A DNA stretch of 64,000 bases from Hydractinia symbiolongicarpus (taxonomy: Eukaryota; Cnidaria; Hydrozoa; Anthoathecata; Hydractiniidae): contig NC_079877.1 in assembly GCF_029227915.1 (NCBI RefSeq), positions 4,216,001-4,280,000 on the forward strand, read 5' to 3'. Shown in pieces: positions 46,941-59,460 of this stretch. A program made the position numbers and the translations under genes. Position 1 is the first letter of the stretch. Every line of letters starts with the position of its first letter. The notes beneath the pieces are model-generated. The model was not told the origin of the DNA, made no database searches, and saw only the letters and a program-made list of their open reading frames with translations.

Positions 46941-49900
46941 AGGTGATATTCCCTTCAATTTCAATGAATATGAAACAAAAGAGCTAAATTCCATCAGAAG
47001 GATGCGTTGCCAATCCTAGATCATTGGATTGTTCATTATACGACGTTCTGACAATGTCTTGTTGTTTTAGATAACTCACATGTCGAAACTATTTTTGTTG
47101 CGTACTACATCACATCTAGAAGGTGTCCATTCACACAAGACACGGTCGATTTTGCGGATTTAAATACCAATACGCGCTGCATCGTGCGCCTTTTTTGTCA
47201 GGGATGAAGAGATAAAAAAAAAGAATTTTCTAATATGCTTCAAAATTTACGTCAACGTAACCCTGTTTTGACAACTAGGGATACGTTTCCCTGTTTAACA
47301 TGCTATTAACATTTCTTATTAAGAACAATGCTGGAGATGAGTAGTCGAAATGAAATACGTGCGTTTAACGTCACTGCTTCAATTGGACGTTAAGTATTTT
47401 TATCCCATGACTTTTCATTAATGCCCCTGCGCTGTCATTTATATACCCTCGATAACGGCTTGGTTATAAACGGCACTAGCGGGCCTTATACAGTATTATT
47501 TACTGATAGCTATTTTAAATCAGTATATACGGGAAATCCACAGCACTGATTGGGTAAAAGCCTCAACGACGAGCTTCATACAGCCCGGTGCAACTTTTGA
47601 CCTTGTAACATACATATTAATAACTATAAATGCATACAAATAACATTGGAAAAAATAGCCAAACACATCCACACTGAAAAATGAAGTTGCAGTAAATCCT
47701 AAATCACGATTCACTCCGTCAGAATCAGAAAAACATGTTCCACGTTCGGTGTCGCAGATAAAAGAAAATGCTTTTAAAAACATTAACAGCACAATGAAAA
47801 ACAAGCAAAACAACGTCGAATTTATGTGATAAACATGTATTTGAAAAATTGAAACAATAAAACTCAAATGGAAAGTTCTCTATTTTTTTTACAACCTTGT
47901 CATCTTACGAGAAATATTACTCTCGGTCAGCGTAGCGACCTCGCATGTTCGGTCTATGCTTTTGACCTCGCATAAACTTTCTCGGTACAGATAGACAAGT
48001 TATTTTATGTTGTATTAATAACGCCCGCAAAAGTAGCCTTTTTGTATTTAGATTTATGCTTTCCGTATCCGCCCTGACATTTTTGACTATCAAAATTGTG
48101 GCTCCGAATGAGACAGAATTGCCAAGTTGACAAAGTAGCAAAAAACGGCATTATCTGGTTAATAACGCCTTGGATAGAAATGCTCACGCCACGCTTGCAC
48201 GGTTGCATTGCGATTCTGGGTATGGCGGCGCCAGAAGATTTCAGGCTTTACTAAATAACGCTTACTACTCCTTTCATCAAATAGGGACACTCAAGGCACC
48301 CTATGCAATAATTCAAATGTGTTTGGCTGCAGCGACATGACAAAAAGAAAATTGGCAGTCAAATCATTCATCTCCTACTGGATCTTATTGGGAAGGAAAA
48401 GTTCATATATTAGAGGTATTTATTTGACAACATATTTTTACAACAATGAGTACACTAAAGTTCGCATATAATCTTCCGAAGGTCCTCGTATCTAAACGAA
48501 AGGAAGTACATATTAAGCTCGTGGCCCGAAATGACTTGCTTACAAAAGTGTTCGCGTCTTTTACCTCATCGGTAATAACACCATGGCCCACGACCGGGCA
48601 ATGAATTATAGCAGCAACCTCTTTTCATGCATTCGAATTCTGTTATACCAGGATAGCCGCAGTCGTCACGTTCTGTTGCTTTGCGCAGACATTTTTCTAA
48701 CGAAAATTCAACACAAACCAGCAGTAAAAACTTTAAGGATCGCGCATTATGTTATTTTGCGACGAATGTGGAGAGCGTACTTCTATGCTTACCTAGGCGG
48801 TGGTAGCACCACGGTCCACTTTGGTTTAGCAATTCACTATAACAACAGCCTTTCTTCTCGCATGCCCGCTTCGTTATGCCTGGATAACCACAATCATGAC
48901 GTCTTGTTGCTGCTATTTTCCGGCATTTTTCTAAAATTACGGATGGAAGAGTACACAATGCTTTCAAAATACCTAATCAGTAAGAGCGGAACAACTTACC
49001 TTGCCTGTAATAACACCACGGTCCCTTTTCCTTGATCGCGTTGTAACAGCATCCTTTTTTGACGCAATCTGATTTGCTTATCCCAGGGTAACCACAATCT
49101 TCACGTTTGTTTGCTTCAATCATGGGACAGTTTGCTAGAGTATTTTGAGAAATAATTAGTGGCCCAAATTGTCAGTGTTAATGCCGAAAACATAGTCGAA
49201 AATTTACCTTTTCGATGATAACACCACGGGCCAGCCACCTTTAATTCGCCATAACAACATCCCTTTCTCAAGCAATCCAACGGACTAATTCCATGGTAGC
49301 CACAATCAACGCGCATTGACGCCTTTTTGTTTCGACATTTTGCTATTACGAAACAAATTAGGTAGATTCACAACTAAAATGCAATGACAACCCCCTCAAG
49401 TGTAAGAAGCCGTATTACCTCCACATGTGTTGCAAAGCCTTGGGCAATGACTGGAAACGATTTTCTTTGAACAACTAGTTGATCTAACCACAGAGCACAA
49501 GATATTTCTGTTGCTGCAAACTCTTGTAGCTGAAAAATTAAGAACAAATGCAATTTTTTTATTATTGCGACGAAACATTGACGGCAATTGCAATGAAGAA
49601 GCATTAAAATACCTGTGGCAGCGGCAAAAGCCAAAACAACAAAACAAATCACGTAAATCTGATATTTCCTCATGATTCCGGCTCTTATTTCGTCGGTGCG
49701 CGAATCGTATTAGTCCAATTCATGTCAAAGCCTTCTTTATACGCTCCTTTCTCTCTAATTACTGTAATTAATGAGTGCTTATAATCAAGATGGCCGTTTA
49801 CAAATTACAACGTAAATTCGCCTCCGGGGAAGATATTGTGCATGTAGCATTCACCGTTTAAACTCTTGTGGGTTTCGCTTTGAAATATGTTGACACGGTC

Positions 49901-50070
49901 TATGAAGATCATTGTTGATTGTTGAATAAACGGAAGGTTTTTATCGGAGTGGTGTAGGACTAGGGTGCACACGAATCACACACGAGTTATTCTTGTCTTC
50001 GGTGACCAAACCAACAATTCCCAATCATACATGCGTGTTATACTTTCAAGAGATCGTTCTTTCGCGGTGA
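46941..50070 (-). repeat. Array unit 16 (repeat of unit 4)
   Basis: 3,130 bp. It shares T at 48156, G at 48284, T at 48557 and T at 49327 with unit 4. Private changes are A at 47164 (spacer) and C at 49747, just upstream of the TATA box. Confidence 0.98.
48566..49673 (-). CDS. ShKT plus four-trefoil secreted protein, copy 16
   Basis: Exons: 49613-49673, 49419-49529, 49208-49342, 49000-49134, 48793-48930, 48566-48696. Intact; Lys63 in trefoil 1 as in copy 4. The private base at 49747 lies six bases upstream of the TATAAA and could in principle affect promoter strength in this copy only. Confidence 0.86.
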
Positions 50071-53000
50071 AGGTGATATTCCCTTCAATTTCAATGAATA
50101 TGAAACAAAAGAGCTAAATTCCATCAGAAGGATGCGTTGCCAATCCTAGATCATTGGATTGTTCATTATACGACGTTCTGACAATGTCTTGTTGTTTTAG
50201 ATAACTCACATGTCGAAACTATTTTTGTTGCGTACTACATCACATCTAGAAGGTGTCCATTCACACAAGACACGGTCGATTTTGCGGATTTAAGTACCAA
50301 TACGCGCTGCATCGTGCGCCTTTTTTGTCAGGGATGAAGAGATAAAAAAAAAGAATTTTCTAATATGCTTCAAAATTTACGTCAACGTAACCCTGTTTTG
50401 ACAACTAGGGATACGTTTCTCTGTTTAACATGCTATTAACATTTCTTATTAAGAACAATGCTGGAGATGAGTAGTCGAAATGAAATACGTGCGTTTAACG
50501 TCACTGCTTCAATTGGACGTTAAGTATTTTTATCCCATGACTTTTCATTAATGCCCCTGCGCTGTCATTTATATACCCTCGATAACGGCTTGGTTATAAA
50601 CGGCACTAGCGGGCCTTATACAGTATTATTTACTGATAGCTATTTTAAATCAGTATATACGGGAAATCCACAGCACTGATTAGGTAAAAGCCTCAACGAC
50701 GAGCTTCATACAGCCCGGTGCAACTTTTGACCTTGTAACATACATATTAATAACTATAAATGCATACAAATAACATTGGAAAAAATAGCCAAACACATCC
50801 ACACTGAAAAATGAAGTTGCAGTAAATCCTAAATCACGATTCACTCCGTCAGAATCAGAAAAACATGTTCCACGTTCGGTGTCGCAGATAAAAGAAAATG
50901 CTTTTAAAAACATTAACAGCACAATGAAAAACAAGCAAAACAACGTCGAATTTATGTGATAAACATGTATTTGAAAAATTGAAACAATAAAACTCAAATG
51001 GAAAGTTCTCTATTTTTTTTACAACCTTGTCATCTTACGAGAAATATTACTCTCGGTCAGCGTAGCGACCTCGCATGTTCGGTCTATGCTTTTGACCTCG
51101 CATAAACTTTCTCGGTACAGATAGACAAGTTATTTTATGTTGTATTAATAACGCCCGCAAAAGTAGCCTTTTTGTATTTAGATTTATGCTTTCCGTATCC
51201 GCCCTGACATTTTTGACTATCAAAATTGTGGCTCCGAATGAGACAGAATTGCCAAGTTGACAAAGTAGCAAAAAACGGCATTATCCGGTTAATAACGACT
51301 TGGATAGAAATGCTCACGCCACGCTTGCACGGTTGCATTGCGATTCTGGGTATGGCGGCGCCAGAAGATTTCAGGCTTTACTAAATAACGCTTACTACTC
51401 CTTTCATCAAATACGGACACTCAAGGCACCCTATGCAATAATTCAAATGTGTTTGGCTGCAGCGACATGACAAAAAGAAAATTGGCAGTCAAATCATTCA
51501 TCTCCTACTGGATCTTATTGGGAAGGAAAAGTTCATATATTAGAGGTATTTATTTGACAACATATTTTTACAACAATGAGTACACTAAAGTTCGCATATA
51601 ATCTTCCGAAGGTCCTCGTATCTAAACGAAAGGAAGTACATATTAAGCTCGTGGCCCGAAATGACTTGCTTACAAAAGTGTTCGCGACTTTTACCTCATC
51701 GGTAATAACACCATGGCCCACGACCGGGCAATGAATTATAGCAGCAACCTCTTTTCATGCATTCGAATTCTGTTATACCAGGATAGCCGCAGTCGTCACG
51801 TTCTGTTGCTTTGCGCAGACTTTTTTCTAACGAAAATTCAACACAAACCAGCAGTAAAAACTTTAAGGATCGCGCATTATGTTATTTTGCGACGAATGTG
51901 GAGAGCGTACTTCTATGCTTACCTAGGCGGTGGTAGCACCACGGTCCACTTTGGTTTAGCAATTCACTATAACAACAGCCTTTCTTCTCGCATGCCCGCT
52001 TCGTTATGCCTGGATAACCACAATCATGACGTCTTGTTGCTGCTATTTTCCGGCATTTTTCTAAAATTACGGATGGAAGAGTACACAATGCTTTCAAAAT
52101 ACCTAATCAGTAAGAGCGGAACAACTTACCTTGCCTGTAATAACACCACGGTCCCTTTTCCTTGATCGCGTTGTAACAGCATCCTTTTTTGACGCAATCT
52201 GATTTGCTTATCCCAGGGTAACCACAATCTTCACGTTTGTTTGCTTCAATCATGGGACAGTTTGCTAGAGTATTTTGAGAAATAATTAGTGGCCCAAATT
52301 GTCAGTGTTAATGCCGAAAACATAGTCGAAAATTTACCTTTTCGATGATAACACCACGGGCCAGCCACCTTTAATTCGCCATAACAACATCCCTTTCTCA
52401 AGCAATCCAACGGACTAATTCCATGGTAGCCACAATCAACGCGCATTGACGCCTTTATGTTTCGACATTTTGCTATTACGAAACAAATTAGGTAGATTCA
52501 CAACTAAAATGCAATGACAACCCCCTCAAGTGTAAGAAGCCGTATTACCTCCACATGTGTTGCAAAGCCTTGGGCAATGACTGGAAACGATTTTCTTTGA
52601 ACAACTAGTTGATCTAACCACAGAGCACAAGATATTTCTGTTGCTGCAAACTCTTGTAGCTGAAAAATTAAGAACAAATGCAATTTTTTTATTATTGCGA
52701 CGAAACATTGACGGCAATTGCAATGAAGAAGCATTAAAATACCTGTGGCAGCGGCAAAAGCCAAAACAACAAAACAAATCACGTAAATCTGATATTTCCT
52801 CATGATTCCGGCTCTTATTTCGTCGGTGCGCGAATCGTATTAGTCCAATTCATGTCAAAGCCTTCTTTATACGCTCTTTTCTCTCTAATTACTGTAATTA
52901 ATGAGTGCTTATAATCAAGATGGCCGTTTACAAATTACAACGTAAATTCGCCTCCGGGGAAGATATTGTGCATGTAGCATTCACCGTTTAAACTCTTGTG

Positions 53001-53200
53001 GGTTTCGCTTTGAAATATGTTGACACGGTCTATGAAGATCATTGTTGATTGTTGAATAAACGGAAGGTTTTTATCGGAGTGGTGTAGGACTAGGGTGCAC
53101 ACGAATCACACACGAGTTATTCTTGTCTTCGGTGACCAAACCAACAATTCCCAATCATACATGCGTGTTATACTTTCAAGAGATCGTTCTTTCGCGGTGA
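50071..53200 (-). repeat. Array unit 17 (start repeats unit 5)
   Basis: 3,130 bp. T at 50420 is shared with unit 5. After that come private changes A at 50682, A at 51299 and T at 51821 (exon 6), none of which is in unit 5, so the right edge of the duplicated block may lie here. Confidence 0.98.
51696..52803 (-). CDS. ShKT plus four-trefoil secreted protein, copy 17 (cysteine lost in trefoil 4)
   Basis: Exons: 52743-52803, 52549-52659, 52338-52472, 52130-52264, 51923-52060, 51696-51826. The frame is open to the normal TGA. A-to-T at 51821 makes codon 196 AGT, replacing the first cysteine of trefoil 4 with Ser. By the usual trefoil pairing this removes the 1-5 disulfide and leaves cysteine 222 unpaired, so the last domain may misfold or the free thiol may form an intermolecular bond. 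Domains before it are unchanged. Confidence 0.84.
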
Positions 53201-56200
53201 AGGTGATATTCCCTTCAATTTCAATGAATATGAAACAAAAGAGCTAAATTCCATCAGAAGGATGCGTTGCCAATCCTAGATCATTGGATTGTTCATTATA
53301 CGACGTTCTGACAATGTCTTGTTGTTTTAGATAACTCACATGTCGAAACTATTTTTGTTGCGTACTACATCACATCTAGAAGGTGTCCATTCACACAAGA
53401 CACGGTCGATTTTGCGGATTTAAGTACCAATACGCGCTGCATCGTGCGCCTTTTTTGTCAGGGATGAAGAGATAAAAAAAAAGAATTTTCTAATATGCTT
53501 CAAAATTTACGTCAACGTAACCCTGTTTTGACAACTAGGGATACGTTTCCCTGTTTAACATGCTATTAACATTTCTTATTAAGAACAATGCTGGAGATGA
53601 GTAGTCGAAATGAAATACGTGCGTTTAACGTCACTGCTTCAATTGGACGTTAAGTATTTTTATCCCATGACTTTTCATTAATGCCCCTGCGCTGTCATTT
53701 ATATACCCTCGATAACGGCTTGGTTATAAACGGCACTAGCGGGCCTTATACAGTATTATTTACTGATAGCTATTTTAAATCAGTATATACGGGAAATCCA
53801 CAGCACTGATTGGGTAAAAGCCTCAACGACGAGCTTCATACAGCCCGGTGCAACTTTTGACCTTGTAACATACATATTAATAACTATAAATGCATACAAA
53901 TAACATTGGAAAAAATAGCCAAACACATCCACACTGAAAAATGAAGTTGCAGTAAATCCTAAATCACGATTCACTCCGTCAGAATCAGAAAAACATGTTC
54001 CACGTTCGGTGTCGCAGATAAAAGAAAATGCTTTTAAAAACATTAACAGCACAATGAAAAACAAGCAAAACAACGTCGAATTTATGTGATAAACATGTAT
54101 TTGAAAAATTGAAACAATAAAACTCAAATGGAAAGTTCTCTATTTTTTTTATAACCTTGTCATCTTACGAGAAATATTACTCTCGGTCAGCGTAGCGCCC
54201 TCGCATGTTCGGTCTATGCTTTTGACCTCGCATAAACTTTCTCGGTACAGATAGACAAGTTATTTTATGTTGTATTAATAACGCCCGCAAAAGTAGCCTT
54301 TTTGTATTTAGATTTATGCTTTCCGTATCCGCCCTGACATTTTTGACTATCAAAATTGTGGCTCCGAATGAGACAGAATTGCCAAGTTGACAAAGTAGCA
54401 AAAAACGGCATTATCCGGTTAATAACGCCTTGGATAGAAATGCTCACGCCACGCTTGCACGGTTGCATTGCGATTCTGGGTATGGCGGCGCCAGAAGATT
54501 TCAGGCTTTACTAAATAACGCTTACTACTCCTTTCATCAAATACGGACACTCAAGGCACCCTATGCAATAATTCAAATGTGTTTGGCTGCAGCGACATGA
54601 CAAAAAGAAAATTGGCAGTCAAATCATTCATCTCCTACTGGATCTTATTGGGAAGGAAAAGTTCATATATTAGAGGTATTTATTTGACAACATATTTTTA
54701 CAACAATGAGTACACTAAAGTTCGCATATAATCTTCCGAAGGTCCTCGTATCTAAACGAAAGGAAGTACATATTAAGCTCGTGGCCCGAAATGACTTGCT
54801 TACAAAAGTGTTCGCGACTTTTACCTCATCGGTAATAACACCATGGCCCACGACCGGGCAATGAATTATAGCAGCAACCTCTTTTCATGCATTCGAATTC
54901 TGTTATACCAGGATAGCCGCAGTCGTCACGTTCTGTTGCTTTGCGCAGACATTTTTCTAACGAAAATTCAACACAAACCAGCAGTAAAAACTTTAAGGAT
55001 CGCGCATTATGTTATTTTGCGACGAATGTGGAGAGCGTACTTCTATGCTTACCTAGGCGGTGGTAGCACCACGGTCCACTTTGGTTTAGCAATTCACTAT
55101 AACAACAGCCTTTCTTCTCGCATGCCCGCTTCGTTATGCCTGGATAACCACAATCATGACGTCTTGTTGCTGCTATTTTCCGGCATTTTTCTAAAATTAC
55201 GGATGGAAGAGTACACAATGCTTTCAAAATACCTAATCAGTAAGAGCGGAACAACTTACCTTGCCTGTAATAACACCACGGTCCCTTTTCCTTGATCGCG
55301 TTGTAACAGCATCCTTTTTTGACGCAATCTGATTTGCTTATCCCAGGGTAACCACAATCTTCACGTTTGTTTGCTTCAATCATGGGACAGTTTGCTAGAG
55401 TATTTTGAGAAATAATTAGTGGCCCAAATTGTCAGTGTTAATGCCGAAAACATAGTCGAAAATTTACCTTTTCGATGATAACACCACGGGCCAGCCACCT
55501 TTAATTCGCCATAACAACATCCCTTTCTCAAGCAATCCAACGGACTAATTCCATGGTAGCCACAATCAACGCGCATTGACGCCTTTATGTTTCGACATTT
55601 TGCTATTACGAAACAAATTAGGTAGATTCACAACTAAAATGCAATGACAACCCCCTCAAGTGTAAGAAGCCGTATTACCTCCACATGTGTTGCAAAGCCT
55701 TGGGCAATGACTGGAAACGATTTTCTTTGAACAACTAGTTGATCTAACCACAGAGCACAAGATATTTCTGTTGCTGCAAACTCTTGTAGCTGAAAAATTA
55801 AGAACAAATGCAATTTTTTTATTATTGCGACGAAACATTGACGGCAATTGCAATGAAGAAGCATTAAAATACCTGTGGCAGCGGCAAAAGCCAAAACAAC
55901 AAAACAAATCACGTAAATCTGATATTTCCTCATGATTCCGGCTCTTATTTCGTCGGTGCGCGAATCGTATTAGTCCAATTCATGTCAAAGCCTTCTTTAT
56001 ACGCTCTTTTCTCTCTAATTACTGTAATTAATGAGTGCTTATAATCAAGATGGCCGTTTACAAATTACAACGTAAATTCGCCTCCGGGGAAGATATTGTG
56101 CATGTAGCATTCACCGTTTAAACTCTTGTGGGTTTCGCTTTGAAATATGTTGACACGGTCTATGAAGATCATTGTTGATTGTTGAATAAACGGAAGGTTT

Positions 56201-56330
56201 TTATCGGAGTGGTGTAGGACTAGGGTGCACACGAATCACACACGAGTTATTCTTGTCTTCGGTGACCAAACCAACAATTCCCAATCATACATGCGTGTTA
56301 TACTTTCAAGAGATCGTTCTTTCGCGGTGA
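53201..56330 (-). repeat. Array unit 18
   Basis: 3,130 bp. T at 54152 and C at 54198 in the spacer are shared only with unit 19. Confidence 0.98.
54826..55933 (-). CDS. ShKT plus four-trefoil secreted protein, copy 18 (majority protein)
   Basis: Exons: 55873-55933, 55679-55789, 55468-55602, 55260-55394, 55053-55190, 54826-54956. Intact and identical in predicted sequence to copy 5; splice sites and TATA box are unchanged. Confidence 0.88.
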
Positions 56331-59300
56331 AGGTGATATTCCCTTCAATTTCAATGAATATGAAACAAAAGAGCTAAATTCCATCAGAAGGATGCGTTGC
56401 CAATCCTAGATCATTGGATTGTTCATTATACGACGTTCTGACAATGTCTTGTTGTTTTAGATAACTCACATGTCGAAACTATTTTTGTTGCGTACTACAT
56501 CACATCTAGAAGGTGTCCATTCACACAAGACACGGTCGATTTTGCGGATTTAAGTACCAATACGCGCTGCATCGTGCGCCTTTTTTGTCAGGGATGAAGA
56601 GATAAAAAAAAAGAATTTTCTAATATGCTTCAAAATTTACGTCAACGTAACCCTGTTTTGACAACTAGGGATACGTTTCCCTGTTTAACATGCTATTAAC
56701 ATTTCTTATTAAGAACAATGCTGGAGATGAGTAGTCGAAATGAAATACGTGCGTTTAACGTCACTGCTTCAATTGGACGTTAAGTATTTTTATCCCATGA
56801 CTTTTCATTAATGCCCCTGCGCTGTCATTTATATACCCTCGATAACGGCTTGGTTATAAACGGCACTAGCGGGCCTTATACAGTATTATTTACTGATAGC
56901 TATTTTAAATCAGTATATACGGGAAATCCACAGCACTGATTGGGTAAAAGCCTCAACGACGAGCTTCATACAGCCCGGTGCAACTTTTGACCTTGTAACA
57001 TACATATTAATAACTATAAATGCATACAAATAACATTGGAAAAAATAGCCAAACACATCCACACTGAAAAATGAAGTTGCAGTAAATCCTAAATCACGAT
57101 TCACTCCGTCAGAATCAGAAAAACATGTTCCACGTTCGGTGTCGCAGATAAAAGAAAATGCTTTTAAAAACATTAACAGCACAATGAAAAACAAGCAAAA
57201 CAACGTCGAATTTATGTGATAAACATGTATTTGAAAAATTGAAACAATAAAACTCAAATGGAAAGTTCTCTATTTTTTTTATAACCTTGTCATCTTACGA
57301 GAAATATTACTCTCGGTCAGCGTAGCGCCCTCGCATGTTCGGTCTATGCTTTTGACCTCGCATAAACTTTCTCGGTACAGATAGACAAGTTATTTTATGT
57401 TGTATTAATAACGCCCGCAAAAGTAGCCTTTTTGTATTTAGATTTATGCTTTCCGTATCCGCCCTGACATTTTTGACTATCAAAATTGTGGCTCCGAATG
57501 AGACAGAATTGCCAAGTTGACAAAGTAGCAAAAAACGGCATTATCCGGTTAATAACGCCTTGGATAGAAATGCTCACGCCACGCTTGCACGGTTGCATTG
57601 CGATTCTGGGTATGGCGGCGCCAGAAGATTTCAGGCTTTACTAAATAACGCTTACTACTCCTTTCATCAAATACGGACACTCAAGGCACCCTATGCAATA
57701 ATTCAAATGTGTTTGGCTGCAGCGACATGACAAAAAGAAAATTGGCAGTCAAATCATTCATCTCCTACTGGATCTTATTGGGAAGGAAAAGTTCATATAT
57801 TAGAGGTATTTATTTGACAACATATTTTTACAACAATGAGTACACTAAAGTTCGCATATAATCTTCCGAAGGTCCTCGTATCTAAACGAAAGGAAGTACA
57901 TATTAAGCTCGTGGCCCGAAATGACTTGCTTACAAAAGTGTTCGCGACTTTTACCTCATCGGTAATAACACCATGGCCCACGACCGGGCAATGAATTATA
58001 GCAGCAACCTCTTTTCATGCATTCGAATTCTGTTATACCAGGATAGCCGCAGTCGTCACGTTCTGTTGCTTTGCGCAGACATTTTTCTAACGAAAATTCA
58101 ACACAAACCAGCAGTAAAAACTTTAAGGATCGCGCATTATGTTATTTTGCGACGAATGTGGAGAGCGTACTTCTATGCTTACCTAGGCGGTGGTAGCACC
58201 ACGGTCCACTTTGGTTTAGCAATTCACTATAACAACAGCCTTTCTTCTCGCATGCCCGCTTCGTTATGCCTGGATAACCACAATCATGACGTCTTGTTGC
58301 TGCTATTTTCCGGCATTTTTCTAAAATTACGGATGGAAGAGTACACAATGCTTTCAAAATACCTAATCAGTAAGAGCGGAACAACTTACCTTGCCTGTAA
58401 TAACACCACGGTCCCTTTTCCTTGATCGCGTTGTAACAGCATCCTTTTTTGACGCAATCTGATTTGCTTATCCCAGGGTAACCACAATCTTCACGTTTGT
58501 TTGCTTCAATCATGGGACAGTTTGCTAGAGTATTTTGAGAAATAATTAGTGGCCCAAATTGTCAGTGTTAATGCCGAAAACATAGTCGAAAATTTACCTT
58601 TTCGATGATAACACCACGGGCCAGCCACCTTTAATTCGCCATAACAACATCCCTTTCTCAAGCAATCCAACGGACTAATTCCATGGTAGCCACAATCAAC
58701 GCGCATTGACGCCTTTATGTTTCGACATTTTGCTATTACGAAACAAATTAGGTAGATTCACAACTAAAATGCAATGACAACCCCCTCAAGTGTAAGAAGC
58801 CGTATTACCTCCACATGTGTTGCAAAGCCTTGGGCAATGACTGGAAACGATTTTCTTTGAACAACTAGTTGATCTAACCACAGAGCACAAGATATTTCTG
58901 TTGCTGCAAACTCTTGTAGCTGAAAAATTAAGAACAAATGCAATTTTTTTATTATTGCGACGAAACATTGACGGCAATTGCAATGAAGAAGCATTAAAAT
59001 ACCTGTGGCAGCGGCAAAAGCCAAAACAACAAAACAAATCACGTAAATCTGATATTTCCTCATGATTCCGGCTCTTACTTCGTCGGTGCGCGAATCGTAT
59101 TAGTCCAATTCATGTCAAAGCCTTCTTTATACGCTCTTTTCTCTCTAATTACTGTAATTAATGAGTGCTTATAATCAAGATGGCCGTTTACAAATTACAA
59201 CGTAAATTCGCCTCCGGGGAAGATATTGTGCATGTAGCATTCACCGTTTAAACTCTTGTGGGTTTCGCTTTGAAATATGTTGACCCGGTCTATGAAGATC

Positions 59301-59460
59301 ATTGTTGATTGTTGAATAAACGGAAGGTTTTTATCGGAGTGGTGTAGGACTAGGGTGCACACGAATCACACACGAGTTATTCTTGTCTTCGGTGACCAAA
59401 CCAACAATTCCCAATCATACATGCGTGTTATACTTTCAAGAGATCGTTCTTTCGCGGTGA
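56331..59460 (-). repeat. Array unit 19
   Basis: 3,130 bp. T at 57282 and C at 57328 are shared with unit 18. C at 59078 (5' leader) and C at 59285 (upstream region) are private. Confidence 0.98.
57956..59063 (-). CDS. ShKT plus four-trefoil secreted protein, copy 19 (majority protein)
   Basis: Exons: 59003-59063, 58809-58919, 58598-58732, 58390-58524, 58183-58320, 57956-58086. Intact; same predicted protein as copy 5. The private base at 59078 lies 15 bases before the ATG, in the predicted 5' leader, and creates no upstream ATG. Confidence 0.88.

Larger units (their letters stand above)
37562..50420. repeat. Right copy of the multi-unit duplicated block (units 13 to early 17)
   Basis: Offset from the left copy is 37,561 bp in unit 13 and 37,550 bp after the 11-bp deletion in unit 14. 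Differences from the left copy are that deletion and the substitutions at 47164 and 49747. The block is thus much more alike to its partner than neighbouring units are to one another. Confidence 0.9.
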
